46,609 bases of DNA, taken from the NCBI GenBank assembly GCA_026415135.1, contig JAOAHS010000015.1, forward strand, positions 1 to 46,609. The letters are read 5' to 3'. Position numbers and translations under genes: made by a program. How positions within the stretch are numbered: the first letter of the stretch is position 1; each line of letters begins with the position of its first letter. The notes beneath the pieces are model-generated. The model was not told the origin of the DNA. It did not search any database and was given only the letters and a program-made list of their open reading frames with translations. Below, in pieces: positions 1 through 8,400 of the stretch. This DNA comes from Calditerrivibrio sp. Its GTDB lineage: Bacteria > Chrysiogenota > Deferribacteres > Deferribacterales > Calditerrivibrionaceae.

Positions 1-485
1 TTTCCAGGTAGATTGTAAAACTCTACAGTTATCTTCTGATTCTCAACATAGACATCACTATCACTTCTAACAATAGCATCTCCACCAGACTCAAAACTCT
101 TCTGCTTTTCCTGTTTGGATTTAACCACATCACCGCTACCCTCTTTTAAAACAGCTGGTTTATACCCATCTACGAGACTAACCCCCAACAAAGTCCAGCC
201 ATCATTTTCGAGATTGTAGCTATCAAACTTCACAGCTAAACTATTGTTTTTGCCCATCAGTAAGAGGAAACCATCCTTTATCTCCCATCTAACAAGATCG
301 CTTCTGGGATAACCCTCTATAATTCCACCTTTACCAAATTTAACCTTAAACGTCTCGTCCCCTTTGGTGAAAACCCAGACCATATTTTCAAACTCAAATG
401 CCTGAATAGGGAACTTGTACTGATTGGCATAAGCCAGCGAAACCAGCATTATGATGATAAAAAGGATTTTAGAAATCTGTTTCAT
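1..485 (-). CDS. Secreted protein of unknown function, 3' end cut by the window edge
   Basis: This reading frame starts with ATG at 483-485 and runs off the left edge, so only about the first 161 residues are visible. A purine-rich Shine-Dalgarno (AAAGGGGGTG) lies just upstream. The N-terminus is a clear Sec signal peptide (MKQISKILFIIIMLVSLAYA), with cleavage expected after AYA at about residue 20. The mature part looks beta-rich, with many aromatic and charged residues, and becomes Lys/Glu/Ser-rich toward the cut end. I recognise no domain. It is divergent from the flagellar genes, 136 bases from flgH, so the two share an upstream region. Export to periplasm or outer membrane is well supported; any function is unknown. 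Confidence 0.75.
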   Translation of the reverse strand, partial: MKQISKILFIIIMLVSLAYANQYKFPIQAFEFENMVWVFTKGDETFKVKFGKGGIIEGYPRSDLVRWEIKDGFLLLMGKNNSLAVKFDSYNLENDGWTLLGVSLVDGYKPAVLKEGSGDVVKSKQEKQKSFESGGDAIVRSDSDVYVENQKITVEFYNLPG

Positions 486-572
486 AAGCACCCCCTTTGC
501 AGCTCATAAGTAATTCTAACCATCCACAAATAATTATCAATTAAAATTGCGTGAAAAAATTTCATACTCTAA

Positions 573-588
573 TGGCACAAACTTTGAT
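573..588 (+). promoter_or_regulatory. Sigma54-like promoter upstream of flgH
   Basis: TGGCAC-N5-TTGAT matches the -24/-12 layout of sigma54 promoters (TGGCAC-N5-TTGCW): a perfect -24 box, correct spacing, and GA instead of GC at -12. Transcription would start near 600, about ten bases before the flgH Shine-Dalgarno. Sigma54 control of rod, ring and hook genes is common in polar flagellates. The assignment rests on one site and was not tested against a matrix. Confidence 0.5.
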
Positions 589-621
589 AAGAATACTACA
601 AAACGTACAGGAGGCAAAAAT

Positions 622-1353
622 ATGAGAAAAAAAGCTCCTAAAAGACGGATACAGATAATAATACTCATGACTACAGCAACCCTACTATTTGGTTGTGCCA
701 CAAAGATGGAAACAAATGTCCCAACAGCAGACTATAAAAAGGAGATAGAGGAATACCACAAAAGAACCTCCCCCAAAGCCCCCACAGCATCTCTATGGAC
801 AGATATAGGTAACAGCAGTGCTCTCTTTCTCGACTATAAAGGTAGAACAATAGGTGATATCGTAATAGTAAAGATCGTGGAATCATCCTCAGCCACAAAC
901 TCCAATTCCACCTCCGCATCAAAAACATCCTCCTATGACATGGGGATTACAAGTCTTTTAGGACTACCAACCCATTTGGGGATGAAAAATTTTCTTGGCT
1001 CTGGCAGCCCTTTTAATCCAGATATTCAGGAAAGCACGAAAAACAGCTTTACTGGTCAAGGGAAAAAACAGAAATCAGACCAGGTCAAAGCCACTATGGC
1101 AGCAAGGGTTGTTGATGTTCTTCCCTCAGGTAATTTAGTAATAGAAGGTCAAAGGGAGATCATCGTTGATCAAGAGAAACAGGTGATCACCGTAAAAGGT
1201 ATAATAAGGCAGAAGGATATAGATGCCGACAATCAGGTTCTTTCCACTGCCATCGCAGATGCCCAGATTAGCTATAGTGGTAAAGGTGTAATCTCTGATG
1301 CCAATAAAAAGGGTTGGCTCAGCAATATCATAGATTGGATATGGCCATTTTAG
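622..1353 (+). CDS. flgH: Flagellar L-ring lipoprotein FlgH
   Basis: FlgH forms the L-ring in the outer membrane, the outermost bushing of the flagellar rod. The 243-residue product has a basic N-terminus, a hydrophobic stretch and a lipobox ending LLFGC, with Cys25 as the lipidated residue. The FlgH core follows: SLWTDIGNSSALFLDYKGRTIGDIV, then a Ser/Thr-rich stretch, then GNLVIEGQREI and the terminal beta region. I chose ATG 622 because AGGAGG sits six bases upstream. The longer frame beginning at TTG 547 would put extra residues before the signal peptide and would start upstream of the predicted sigma54 transcription start. It is the first gene of the flagellar operon, followed ten bases later by flgI. 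Confidence 0.95.
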   Translation: MRKKAPKRRIQIIILMTTATLLFGCATKMETNVPTADYKKEIEEYHKRTSPKAPTASLWTDIGNSSALFLDYKGRTIGDIVIVKIVESSSATNSNSTSASKTSSYDMGITSLLGLPTHLGMKNFLGSGSPFNPDIQESTKNSFTGQGKKQKSDQVKATMAARVVDVLPSGNLVIEGQREIIVDQEKQVITVKGIIRQKDIDADNQVLSTAIADAQISYSGKGVISDANKKGWLSNIIDWIWPF

Positions 1354-1363
1354 GGAGGTTAGC

Positions 1364-2443
1364 ATGATTAGGATAATTATATTCTTACTGTTGTTCACAA
1401 TAAATCTTCACGCGGGAACAAAGATAAGGGATCTTGCTAAAGTAGATGGGATAAGGGACAATCAGTTGGTGGGCTATGGCCTTGTAGTAGGATTAAACGG
1501 TACCGGCGACAAGTCTGGCACCGAGTTTACCATTCAATCCCTTACGAATATGCTGGATAGAATGGGTATAGCTGTGGATAAGAAAAAGGTAAAAGTAAAA
1601 AATGTTGCCGCAGTCATGGTCACAGCTAAACTCCCTCCATTTGCAAAGCCCGGCACAAAGGTGGATGTGGTAGTCTCCTCCATAGGTGATGCCAAAAGTC
1701 TTGAAGGTGGAACATTGATACTTACCCCCCTTGCAGCACCAAATGGGCAGTTTTATGCTTCGGCTCAAGGTCCCATATCGGTAGGTGGGATGAACGTCCA
1801 GGCTGCAGGGGCAGGAGCAGTAAAAAATCACCCAACAGTTGGTAGGATCCCAAACGGTGCAATCATAGAAAAGGATATCAACTTCAACATATCCGAAGAG
1901 AATATAAGACTCCTTTTCAAGGATATCAGTATCTCAAATATCGTCAAAGCAAAAAATATAATCAACAAGTTTTTCAAAAACAGTGCAAACATAGTAAACC
2001 CAACAACCATAGAAGTAACAATCCCTAACGAATACAAAGATAAGTATTATGAATTTATGGATACAATCTTAAATCTGGAGATAGATACAGAGACCTTTGC
2101 AAAAGTAATAGTTGATGAAAGAACAGGTACCATCGTGATGGGTTCGGATGTCAGGGTGAATACAGTGGCCATCTCCCACGGAAACCTGACCATTAAGATA
2201 ACAAGCAGCCAACAGGTAAGCCAACCAAACCCATTATCACAAGGTCAAACAACCACCACAACCCAAACAGATATAAAGATTGAAGAAGACAAGGCAAAAC
2301 TTATGGTCCTACCTGAAGGTGTGAGAATAAGCGATCTTGTTAAAGGCCTTAATGCCATAGGTGTCACCCCAAGAGACCTTATAGCAATATTACAAGCAAT
2401 CAAATCTGCAGGTGCCCTTCAGGGTGAATTAGAAGTAATTTAG
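1364..2443 (+). CDS. flgI: Flagellar P-ring protein FlgI
   Basis: FlgI assembles the P-ring around the rod in the peptidoglycan layer. The 359-residue protein is normal length for the family. It begins with a Sec signal peptide of about 17 residues (MIRIIIFLLLFTINLHA). The family signature follows at once: IRDLAKVDGIRDNQLVGYGLVVGLNGTGDKSG. Further family motifs include PPFAKPGTKVDVVVSSIGDA, the GGTLILTPL block, and a C-terminal LVKGLNAIGVTPRDLIAILQAIKSAGAL. A GGAGG-type site precedes the ATG. FlgH upstream and FlgJ downstream are its assembly partners. Confidence 0.97.
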   Translation: MIRIIIFLLLFTINLHAGTKIRDLAKVDGIRDNQLVGYGLVVGLNGTGDKSGTEFTIQSLTNMLDRMGIAVDKKKVKVKNVAAVMVTAKLPPFAKPGTKVDVVVSSIGDAKSLEGGTLILTPLAAPNGQFYASAQGPISVGGMNVQAAGAGAVKNHPTVGRIPNGAIIEKDINFNISEENIRLLFKDISISNIVKAKNIINKFFKNSANIVNPTTIEVTIPNEYKDKYYEFMDTILNLEIDTETFAKVIVDERTGTIVMGSDVRVNTVAISHGNLTIKITSSQQVSQPNPLSQGQTTTTTQTDIKIEEDKAKLMVLPEGVRISDLVKGLNAIGVTPRDLIAILQAIKSAGALQGELEVI

Positions 2444-2452
2444 GAGGGGATT

Positions 2453-2782
2453 ATGAACTCAGTCATGAATATAGCCAATAAAAACTTTTTGAATTTAAAT
2501 AGAGAAGAGCAGTTAAAAAAAGCCTGCGAGGATTTTGAAGCTCTCTTTTACGAAATGGTATTAAAATCAGCAAGAGCTACTGTCCCAAACGATGGTATAA
2601 TCAAAAGAAGTTTTGGTGAAGAGATTTTTCGGGAGATGTTGGACGGTGAATTTGCAAAAGGTATGGCTAAATCCTCTAAAGGTGGATTAAAGGAGCTCCT
2701 TTTTGATCAATTAAAACATACCTTACCCAAAAACTATAACAGTAGTGATGGGGTAAAAAATTCCCATAATCTTTTGGCATAG
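2453..2782 (+). CDS. flgJ: FlgJ-type rod-binding protein lacking the muramidase domain
   Basis: This 109-residue protein corresponds to the N-terminal rod-capping half of FlgJ. The family pattern is visible: KKACEDFEALFYEMVLKSAR, then an SFGEEIFREMLDGEFAKGMA block. There is no glucosaminidase domain after it, unlike the roughly 310-residue enterobacterial FlgJ. Single-domain FlgJ is normal in epsilon- and deltaproteobacteria and related phyla, where a separate hydrolase opens the peptidoglycan. A strong AGGAGG site precedes the ATG, and the gene follows flgI by nine bases. Confidence 0.9.
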   Translation: MNSVMNIANKNFLNLNREEQLKKACEDFEALFYEMVLKSARATVPNDGIIKRSFGEEIFREMLDGEFAKGMAKSSKGGLKELLFDQLKHTLPKNYNSSDGVKNSHNLLA

Positions 2783-2841
2783 GTATTGCAAATATATCAT
2801 AAAGAGGTCGGAAAGAGATTGAAAATTGTTCTAAAGTAATG

Positions 2842-2867
2842 TAAAGTTTGGTCGATAATCCTGATAA
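2842..2867 (+). promoter_or_regulatory. Sigma28 (FliA)-type promoter upstream of flgM
   Basis: TAAAGTTT (2842-2849), a 10-base spacer and CCTGATAA (2860-2867) closely match the enteric sigma28 consensus TAAAGTTT-N11-GCCGATAA. Transcription would start near 2874, leaving a leader of about 15 bases. It lies in the 106-base gap between flgJ and flgM, the only sizeable gap in the block, as expected if flgMNKL-fliW-csrA form a late transcription unit. Confidence 0.72.
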
Positions 2868-2888
2868 GGGAAAGTAAAGGAGACGGTC

Positions 2889-3170
2889 ATGAGAGTAGAG
2901 GACAAATATATACAGAATTTTGAAAAGATAAATAGTATGAAAAAAAAGAGCACAGATACATCTAATGTGCAAGATGGTGGAAAAGAGAAAAATACCATTG
3001 CAGCAAGATCTGAGGTTTCCTCTCTCTTAGATAGAGTCAAAAATGCTCCCGATATCAGAAAAGAGAAAGTCGACCAGATACGTAGCCAATTAGAGGCTGG
3101 GACCTACAATGTGTCCGGCAAAAAAGTTGCTGAAAAGATTGTTGGTGCAGCTTTAGATAATATTTTCTAA
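2889..3170 (+). CDS. flgM: Anti-sigma28 factor FlgM
   Basis: FlgM binds and silences the flagellar sigma factor FliA until the hook is finished, then is exported through it. The 93-residue length is typical. The N-terminal half is polar and probably disordered. The C-terminal half carries the sigma-binding pattern: VSSLLDRVKNAPDIRKEKVDQI, then a SQLEAGTYNVSGKKVAEKIVG block. AGGAGA precedes the ATG at 2889. A sigma28-like promoter directly upstream would make FlgM a product of the factor it inhibits, the usual negative loop. FlgN follows, as in enteric flgMN. Confidence 0.9.
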   Translation: MRVEDKYIQNFEKINSMKKKSTDTSNVQDGGKEKNTIAARSEVSSLLDRVKNAPDIRKEKVDQIRSQLEAGTYNVSGKKVAEKIVGAALDNIF

Positions 3171-3209
3171 CTTCCGACTATACTACTAAACCTAAACGTG
3201 GAGGTATTT

Positions 3210-3689
3210 ATGGAAACAATCCAGAACCTTATAGGTGTACTTAAACAACAGCTTTCCTTGTACAATGCCATATATGAGTTGTTAAAAGAGGAGAAATCAT
3301 ACATTTCAAAATGGCAAATAGATAAAACCTTAGAAGTGGTAAAGCAAAAAGAAACCCTTCTATACAAAGAGAGACTCCTTGATGAGGCGAGGGAAAAAAT
3401 CGCCAAATCCCTCCAGAGAAAAATGAATCTCAAAAATGCTTCACTAAGTGTTCTTATCGAGGCATGCAACGATAGCTCAATCAAAAATGATCTAATCAAT
3501 TTGAGAAAGGAGATAATTGATATAACCAACAAGATAGCAAATGAAAATATGTCCATCAAAATCCTTTACCACACAAACCTCCAGTTGATTAGAGAATTTT
3601 TCGAACAGATGGGTTTCACAGAGAATTACTCCTACGACAACAGTGGCGTAATAAATCACAAAAACATCGGAGTGGCAAGAAGTGCTTAG
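3210..3689 (+). CDS. flgN: FlgN-type export chaperone for FlgK and FlgL
   Basis: FlgN-family proteins are small helical cytoplasmic chaperones that deliver the hook-filament junction proteins FlgK and FlgL to the export gate. The 159-residue product is almost entirely charged helix and coiled coil, with a central run of Lys/Glu-rich heptads (LLKEEKSYISKWQIDKTLEV). Sequence identity within FlgN is always weak, so the call rests on size, helical character and position between flgM and flgK. I chose ATG 3210: the in-frame GTG at 3198 is part of the Shine-Dalgarno GTGGAGGT that serves this ATG. Confidence 0.8.
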   Translation: METIQNLIGVLKQQLSLYNAIYELLKEEKSYISKWQIDKTLEVVKQKETLLYKERLLDEAREKIAKSLQRKMNLKNASLSVLIEACNDSSIKNDLINLRKEIIDITNKIANENMSIKILYHTNLQLIREFFEQMGFTENYSYDNSGVINHKNIGVARSA

Positions 3690-3717
3690 GTACTTTTTCT
3701 TAAAATAGGAGTATAAT

Positions 3718-5466
3718 ATGGCTAACATATTTGGCATCCTTCATACAGCTGTATCAGGTCTGTACGTGGCTCAGGCAGGTATAAGTGTAACAGGTCATAA
3801 CATTGCAAACTTGAACACAGAGGGTTTCTCAAGACAGAGAGCTATCATCTCCACAGAAACCCCTTTGAATGTCCATCCAGGGCCATTTGGAAGGGGAGCA
3901 AAACTTGACAAGGTGATGAGAACCTACGACGATGTCCTCGCAAAAACATTGAGAAACGAAACCAGTTCTTTAAGTTATTGGGAAAACCTCCAAACAACGT
4001 TGGATAAGGTGAAAATACATTTCAACGAATTGGAATCCGGATCAGGTCTTGGTGATTATCTAAAGGAGTACTTCAACGCCTGGTCAGACCTCTCAAACAC
4101 CGCCCCTGACAACTCAGATGAATCCTATGTCAAGCGCAGAACACTGATTGAAAAAGCCACAACTCTCACCATGAAAATACGGGAAAGCTATTCGAATCTC
4201 GAAACCATTAGAAAAGAGAATGATGCAAATATAAAAATAAAAATCGACAAGATCAACGATATCTCTAAAAACATAGCATATCTAAATTATCAGATAGCCA
4301 AATCTGAAGCCAGCGGTAATATTGCAAACGATCTTAGGGACAAAAGGGATATTCTTTTAAACGAACTGAGTAAAATAGTAAACTTCGTAGCATCAGAACA
4401 GGACGATGGACAGATATCTGTATTTGTTGGTGGGATATCGATAGTCGATTCCGCTCAAGCGAATGAACTTTTTGCTGTAGAAAATAAAGAAAACAATGAT
4501 CATTACGATATATACTGGGGAGCCAGTGGACTCAATAAACCCCAGGTGAACATCACTGACAAGATCTTAGGGGGGGAACTGTACGGTGAATTAAAAACAA
4601 GAGACGGCTATGTTGGCAAGTATGTAAAACAGATTAATCTATTAGCAGAACAACTTATTACCTCTACAAACAAGCTACATAGCATAGGTCAAGGGCTAAA
4701 ACGTTTCGATCAGATCACATCAAACAACGGAGTAATAAACCCTTCCTACAAATTTTCTGAAAAGGCTGGTGAATTCCAATACCCAATTTCAAAAGGTACT
4801 TTTAGGATAGCGCTTTACAACAATGAGGGGAAAATAGAGACATACTACGATATAGACATAGATCCAGAAAAGGACTCTTTAAATGCCATCATAGCTCGAA
4901 TTTCATCTGCAGATGGTGATCCTAATGGTGGTAAACTCCAGGCTTATCTTGCAGAAAACAACACATTAAAGATTACAGTAGAGTCTGGATACACCTTTAC
5001 CTTTACTGAAGACACTTCAAACTTCTTGGTGGCTGCTGGATTAAACACCTTTTTCAAAGGCCTTTCTGCAAAGGATATCGAAATAAACGGACTTGTTAGT
5101 AACGACACAAGCTTCATAGCCACCTCTCTTACAGGTGAACCTGGTGACAATCGAAATGCCCTTAAAATTGCAAATATTAAATTCGATTCGCTGAGTAGTG
5201 GCGTAACTATAGATGAGTTTTATACCACCTTCGTTTCCATGATAGGAAGTGACAAAAGTCAGGTTGATGTCTTTTACAATACAAAAAAGAATGTGGTCCA
5301 AGAATTGAAGATAAAAATGGATCAGATCCAAGGGGTTTCAATGGATGAAGAGTATACCAACATGATCAAATACCAAAAGGCCTACGAAGCAAACGCAAGA
5401 TTCCTTACCGCTGTGGATCAGATGATAGATAGGTTGATAAACAACACAGGTTTAGCAGGACGATAA
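3718..5466 (+). CDS. flgK: Flagellar hook-associated protein 1, FlgK
   Basis: FlgK forms the first junction layer between hook and filament. The N-terminal rod/hook signature is clear: IFGILHTAVSGLYVAQAGIS, then VTGHNIANLNTEGFSRQR. The C-terminus has the matching helix (QGVSMDEEYTNMIKYQKAYE, then ANARFLTAVDQMIDRLINNTG). The 582-residue length is near the family norm; residues of about 330-500 form the variable exposed domains. AATAGGAG lies upstream of the ATG. flgL follows ten bases after the stop. Confidence 0.97.
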   Translation: MANIFGILHTAVSGLYVAQAGISVTGHNIANLNTEGFSRQRAIISTETPLNVHPGPFGRGAKLDKVMRTYDDVLAKTLRNETSSLSYWENLQTTLDKVKIHFNELESGSGLGDYLKEYFNAWSDLSNTAPDNSDESYVKRRTLIEKATTLTMKIRESYSNLETIRKENDANIKIKIDKINDISKNIAYLNYQIAKSEASGNIANDLRDKRDILLNELSKIVNFVASEQDDGQISVFVGGISIVDSAQANELFAVENKENNDHYDIYWGASGLNKPQVNITDKILGGELYGELKTRDGYVGKYVKQINLLAEQLITSTNKLHSIGQGLKRFDQITSNNGVINPSYKFSEKAGEFQYPISKGTFRIALYNNEGKIETYYDIDIDPEKDSLNAIIARISSADGDPNGGKLQAYLAENNTLKITVESGYTFTFTEDTSNFLVAAGLNTFFKGLSAKDIEINGLVSNDTSFIATSLTGEPGDNRNALKIANIKFDSLSSGVTIDEFYTTFVSMIGSDKSQVDVFYNTKKNVVQELKIKMDQIQGVSMDEEYTNMIKYQKAYEANARFLTAVDQMIDRLINNTGLAGR

Positions 5467-5476
5467 GGGGTAAGCC

Positions 5477-8400
5477 ATGAGAGTGACTTTTAATATGCTG
5501 TCACTTAAGTATCTAAGTAACTTAAGCAGTAGCCTTGAAAAGGTAACCAACGCTAATGAAAAAGTGGTAAAGGGTAGAAACCTCCTTGCCCCTGAATCAG
5601 ATGTAGTCTACTACGCATCATCCCTTAATGTCCAGAGGACAATAGATGAAGGCCAACAGTTCTCAAGAAATGCAGAAAATGCCATTAGTTGGCTGTCAAA
5701 CTATGAAAACGAGTTGCAAAGAGCCTTTGATATAATAAGAAATGCCAAGAACGAATATGCCATTGCCGGTGCAAATGCAAGTCAAAACTCCGTAAGTAGA
5801 AAAGCTTTAGCTGGTGATGTTTCCAATCTATTGCAGCAGTTGGTGGATGTAGGCAATGCAAACTATTTTGGCAGATACTTTTTCTCCGGCTATAAAACAG
5901 ATACAAAAGCCTTTGCCTCCGACAAAAGGGAAGTTAGTGCAGTAAAGATTACTTCCGATGGCGACATACTAAAAAGAAATGTTTTTGCCGATCTTCCAGA
6001 ACTTAAAGAGGGGAACTATAAATTGGAAGTTACCTCTATGGGGAGTGAGTATATAAGCATAGTTTTAAAAGACGCAAAGGGATCACCCCTTATAATTGAC
6101 TCAAACGGCTCAGATGAATCAGGTAAAGGGGGGAACCTAGCAGGTACACAACTTAAAGTGAAATTTAGACCAAACGAAGTCGTAAATTTAGGTGTAGGTA
6201 TCGCTGTAAAACTCCCTACCTCCAATACATCTTTTACAGCTTCCTTCTATTACAAACCTGGTGATGATATAAATTACATGGGGGACAAAGGGCAAATAAC
6301 CACAAAGATCGGCTACCAACAAGATGTTACTATAAACTTCACCGGCCAAGAAGTCTTCACAGAGGTGGAAAGGATCCTTAAAGGGACAAGATACAACACC
6401 ATTAAAGGCCTACAGATAACTGAGACCACAAAGTTTTCCCAATTCGATGGAGCCAACATCTCTTTAGCAGATTACATAGAAGTATCTGGTACTGACCATA
6501 ATGGCCTTAAGGTGGGTACCGCAAAAATACGTGGGATAGATATAGTAAATTTAGATATGACAAATGTCTCATCGAGTGACCGTACTTTCAATTTGGAGTA
6601 TGCGGGAAAAATCAGATCGATTACCCTAGATGCCAGAAGTTATAAGGATATAGATGATGTGATCTTCTCAATAAACAGAGAGATAGAAACATTGGGTTGG
6701 GCAGAGGAGATTGAAGCCAAAGCAGATGGTGACCGTATCCTCATCTCCACCACAAGATCAGGTAATGCTGTAAAACTAAAACTAACTGCAACAGAACAAA
6801 ACCCCTTCGGTTTCCCCACAACTATAGAAGAAACAGGTAGAGATACAACCTTCGAACTATCCTATGACAATTTTGACAACACTTCCCCATTGAGTCTATC
6901 GTTTTCATCTGTTTTTGCCGATGCCCAGGTAGATATATATCTGGACAATAAACTCATATCCATACCCGCATCAGCAGGAAGAACTTTGACAAGCTTGGTA
7001 ACCCAGTTGAATAATCAACTTCAAAACATGAAATTAGATGCTATCTACAATTTCAGGGAAAATGCAGGTAATCTTATTGTTGAAAAAACAAATATCGATT
7101 TCACTAATACAACAGCCCTATCTGTAAGACTCAACGACGGTACCAACAACCTTTACAAGACAGCCACTCCCCGAAAGGTGGGATACCCCTCTGCTAATGA
7201 GAAATCTGTTTCAGATCTATTAAGGTTTATCGAAAATCTTTATGATAACACAGTAGATGCACGCCTTGAAGATGGTAAAATAGTGGTTAGCGACAAAAGA
7301 GGCGGTCCAAGCAAATTCACCCTAAAGCTCATCCCCAGCAATAGCGGAATCGGATACCCTGAAGTGGAACCAAAAGCCATATTGAAAGGTAAATATACAG
7401 GTGGAATGGACGATGAATGGATCGTATCAATGACCTCATCTGGCATATACAGAAATATAACCATAATGGACAAAAACAACAATATCATAAAAGTGATAAA
7501 CAACATCGATACCACCACCTACAATGGAGGTGAGGTCGATCTCGGATATGGTGTTAAAATGGTATTACCAGGTGAAACAACAGGCGTTGTAACACCGGCA
7601 CTGAGCTTCAAGTTACAACTAAAGGCTTCCTCCAGCCTAAGTTTTGGTGACATGAACATCGTTCAGGAAGGAAAAAATGTAAACACCTTTAGGTCATTAA
7701 AAAATCTATATGATGCCCTAAACCTTGACATACCAAAGGAAGGGATAGGCGCCCCATCAGCATGGAGAGATGATAAATTCAAATCCACAATGAAACCATA
7801 CCTTGATGGCACCTTCAGGGGTAATTATAACGATCAGTGGACCTACGAGGTTTTAACCCAAGACAAGAAAACATCGTTTTATCTGCAAAAAGAACTCTCC
7901 ACTTCCTCCATTTCAGAAATAGCAACAGCTGGTAGTGTCAACTTTGATATCCTTCTTAAAGATAAAGATGGCAATATGATCAGGGAAAGCTTCTCCAATG
8001 TCCAACTGGCTAATCTTATAGAGGAAATCAATTCTCCTTTAAGAACAAACCTTTATAAAAACGGTGTAAAGGCTGAATTGGTAAACAACAAGCTCGTGAT
8101 AAGATCTGGTTCGGGCACCCAAGAAGTGGAATTGACCCCTACTGATCAAAACTCAGCTCAGTTATTGGGCTATTCCGTCATGTACAATCATGATAACGAC
8201 CTCAACACTCCAGATATATCCTCAAACTATAGAACCATATTCAGCAAAAATCAGATCTCTTACAATCTATCCAATGCCACCGATGCCCAGAGGACACTCA
8301 GTTTTAATTATTATGATGGAACTAACTGGAACTCAACCTCTATAAAGATAGATAAAAAAGACTATACAGGCTTAGATGATCTTATTGATGAAATCAACAG

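Noticed and set aside
547-621. N-terminal extension of FlgH from TTG 547
   Set aside because: It would place 25 residues before a standard lipoprotein signal peptide. The ATG at 622 has AGGAGG, and the likely transcription start is downstream of 547.
2868-2888. CsrA-binding site in the flgM leader (two GGA/GGG motifs)
   Set aside because: The motifs are indistinguishable from the Shine-Dalgarno and no hairpin displays them.
3198-3209. GTG start for FlgN
   Set aside because: The GTG is part of the Shine-Dalgarno GTGGAGGT for ATG 3210.
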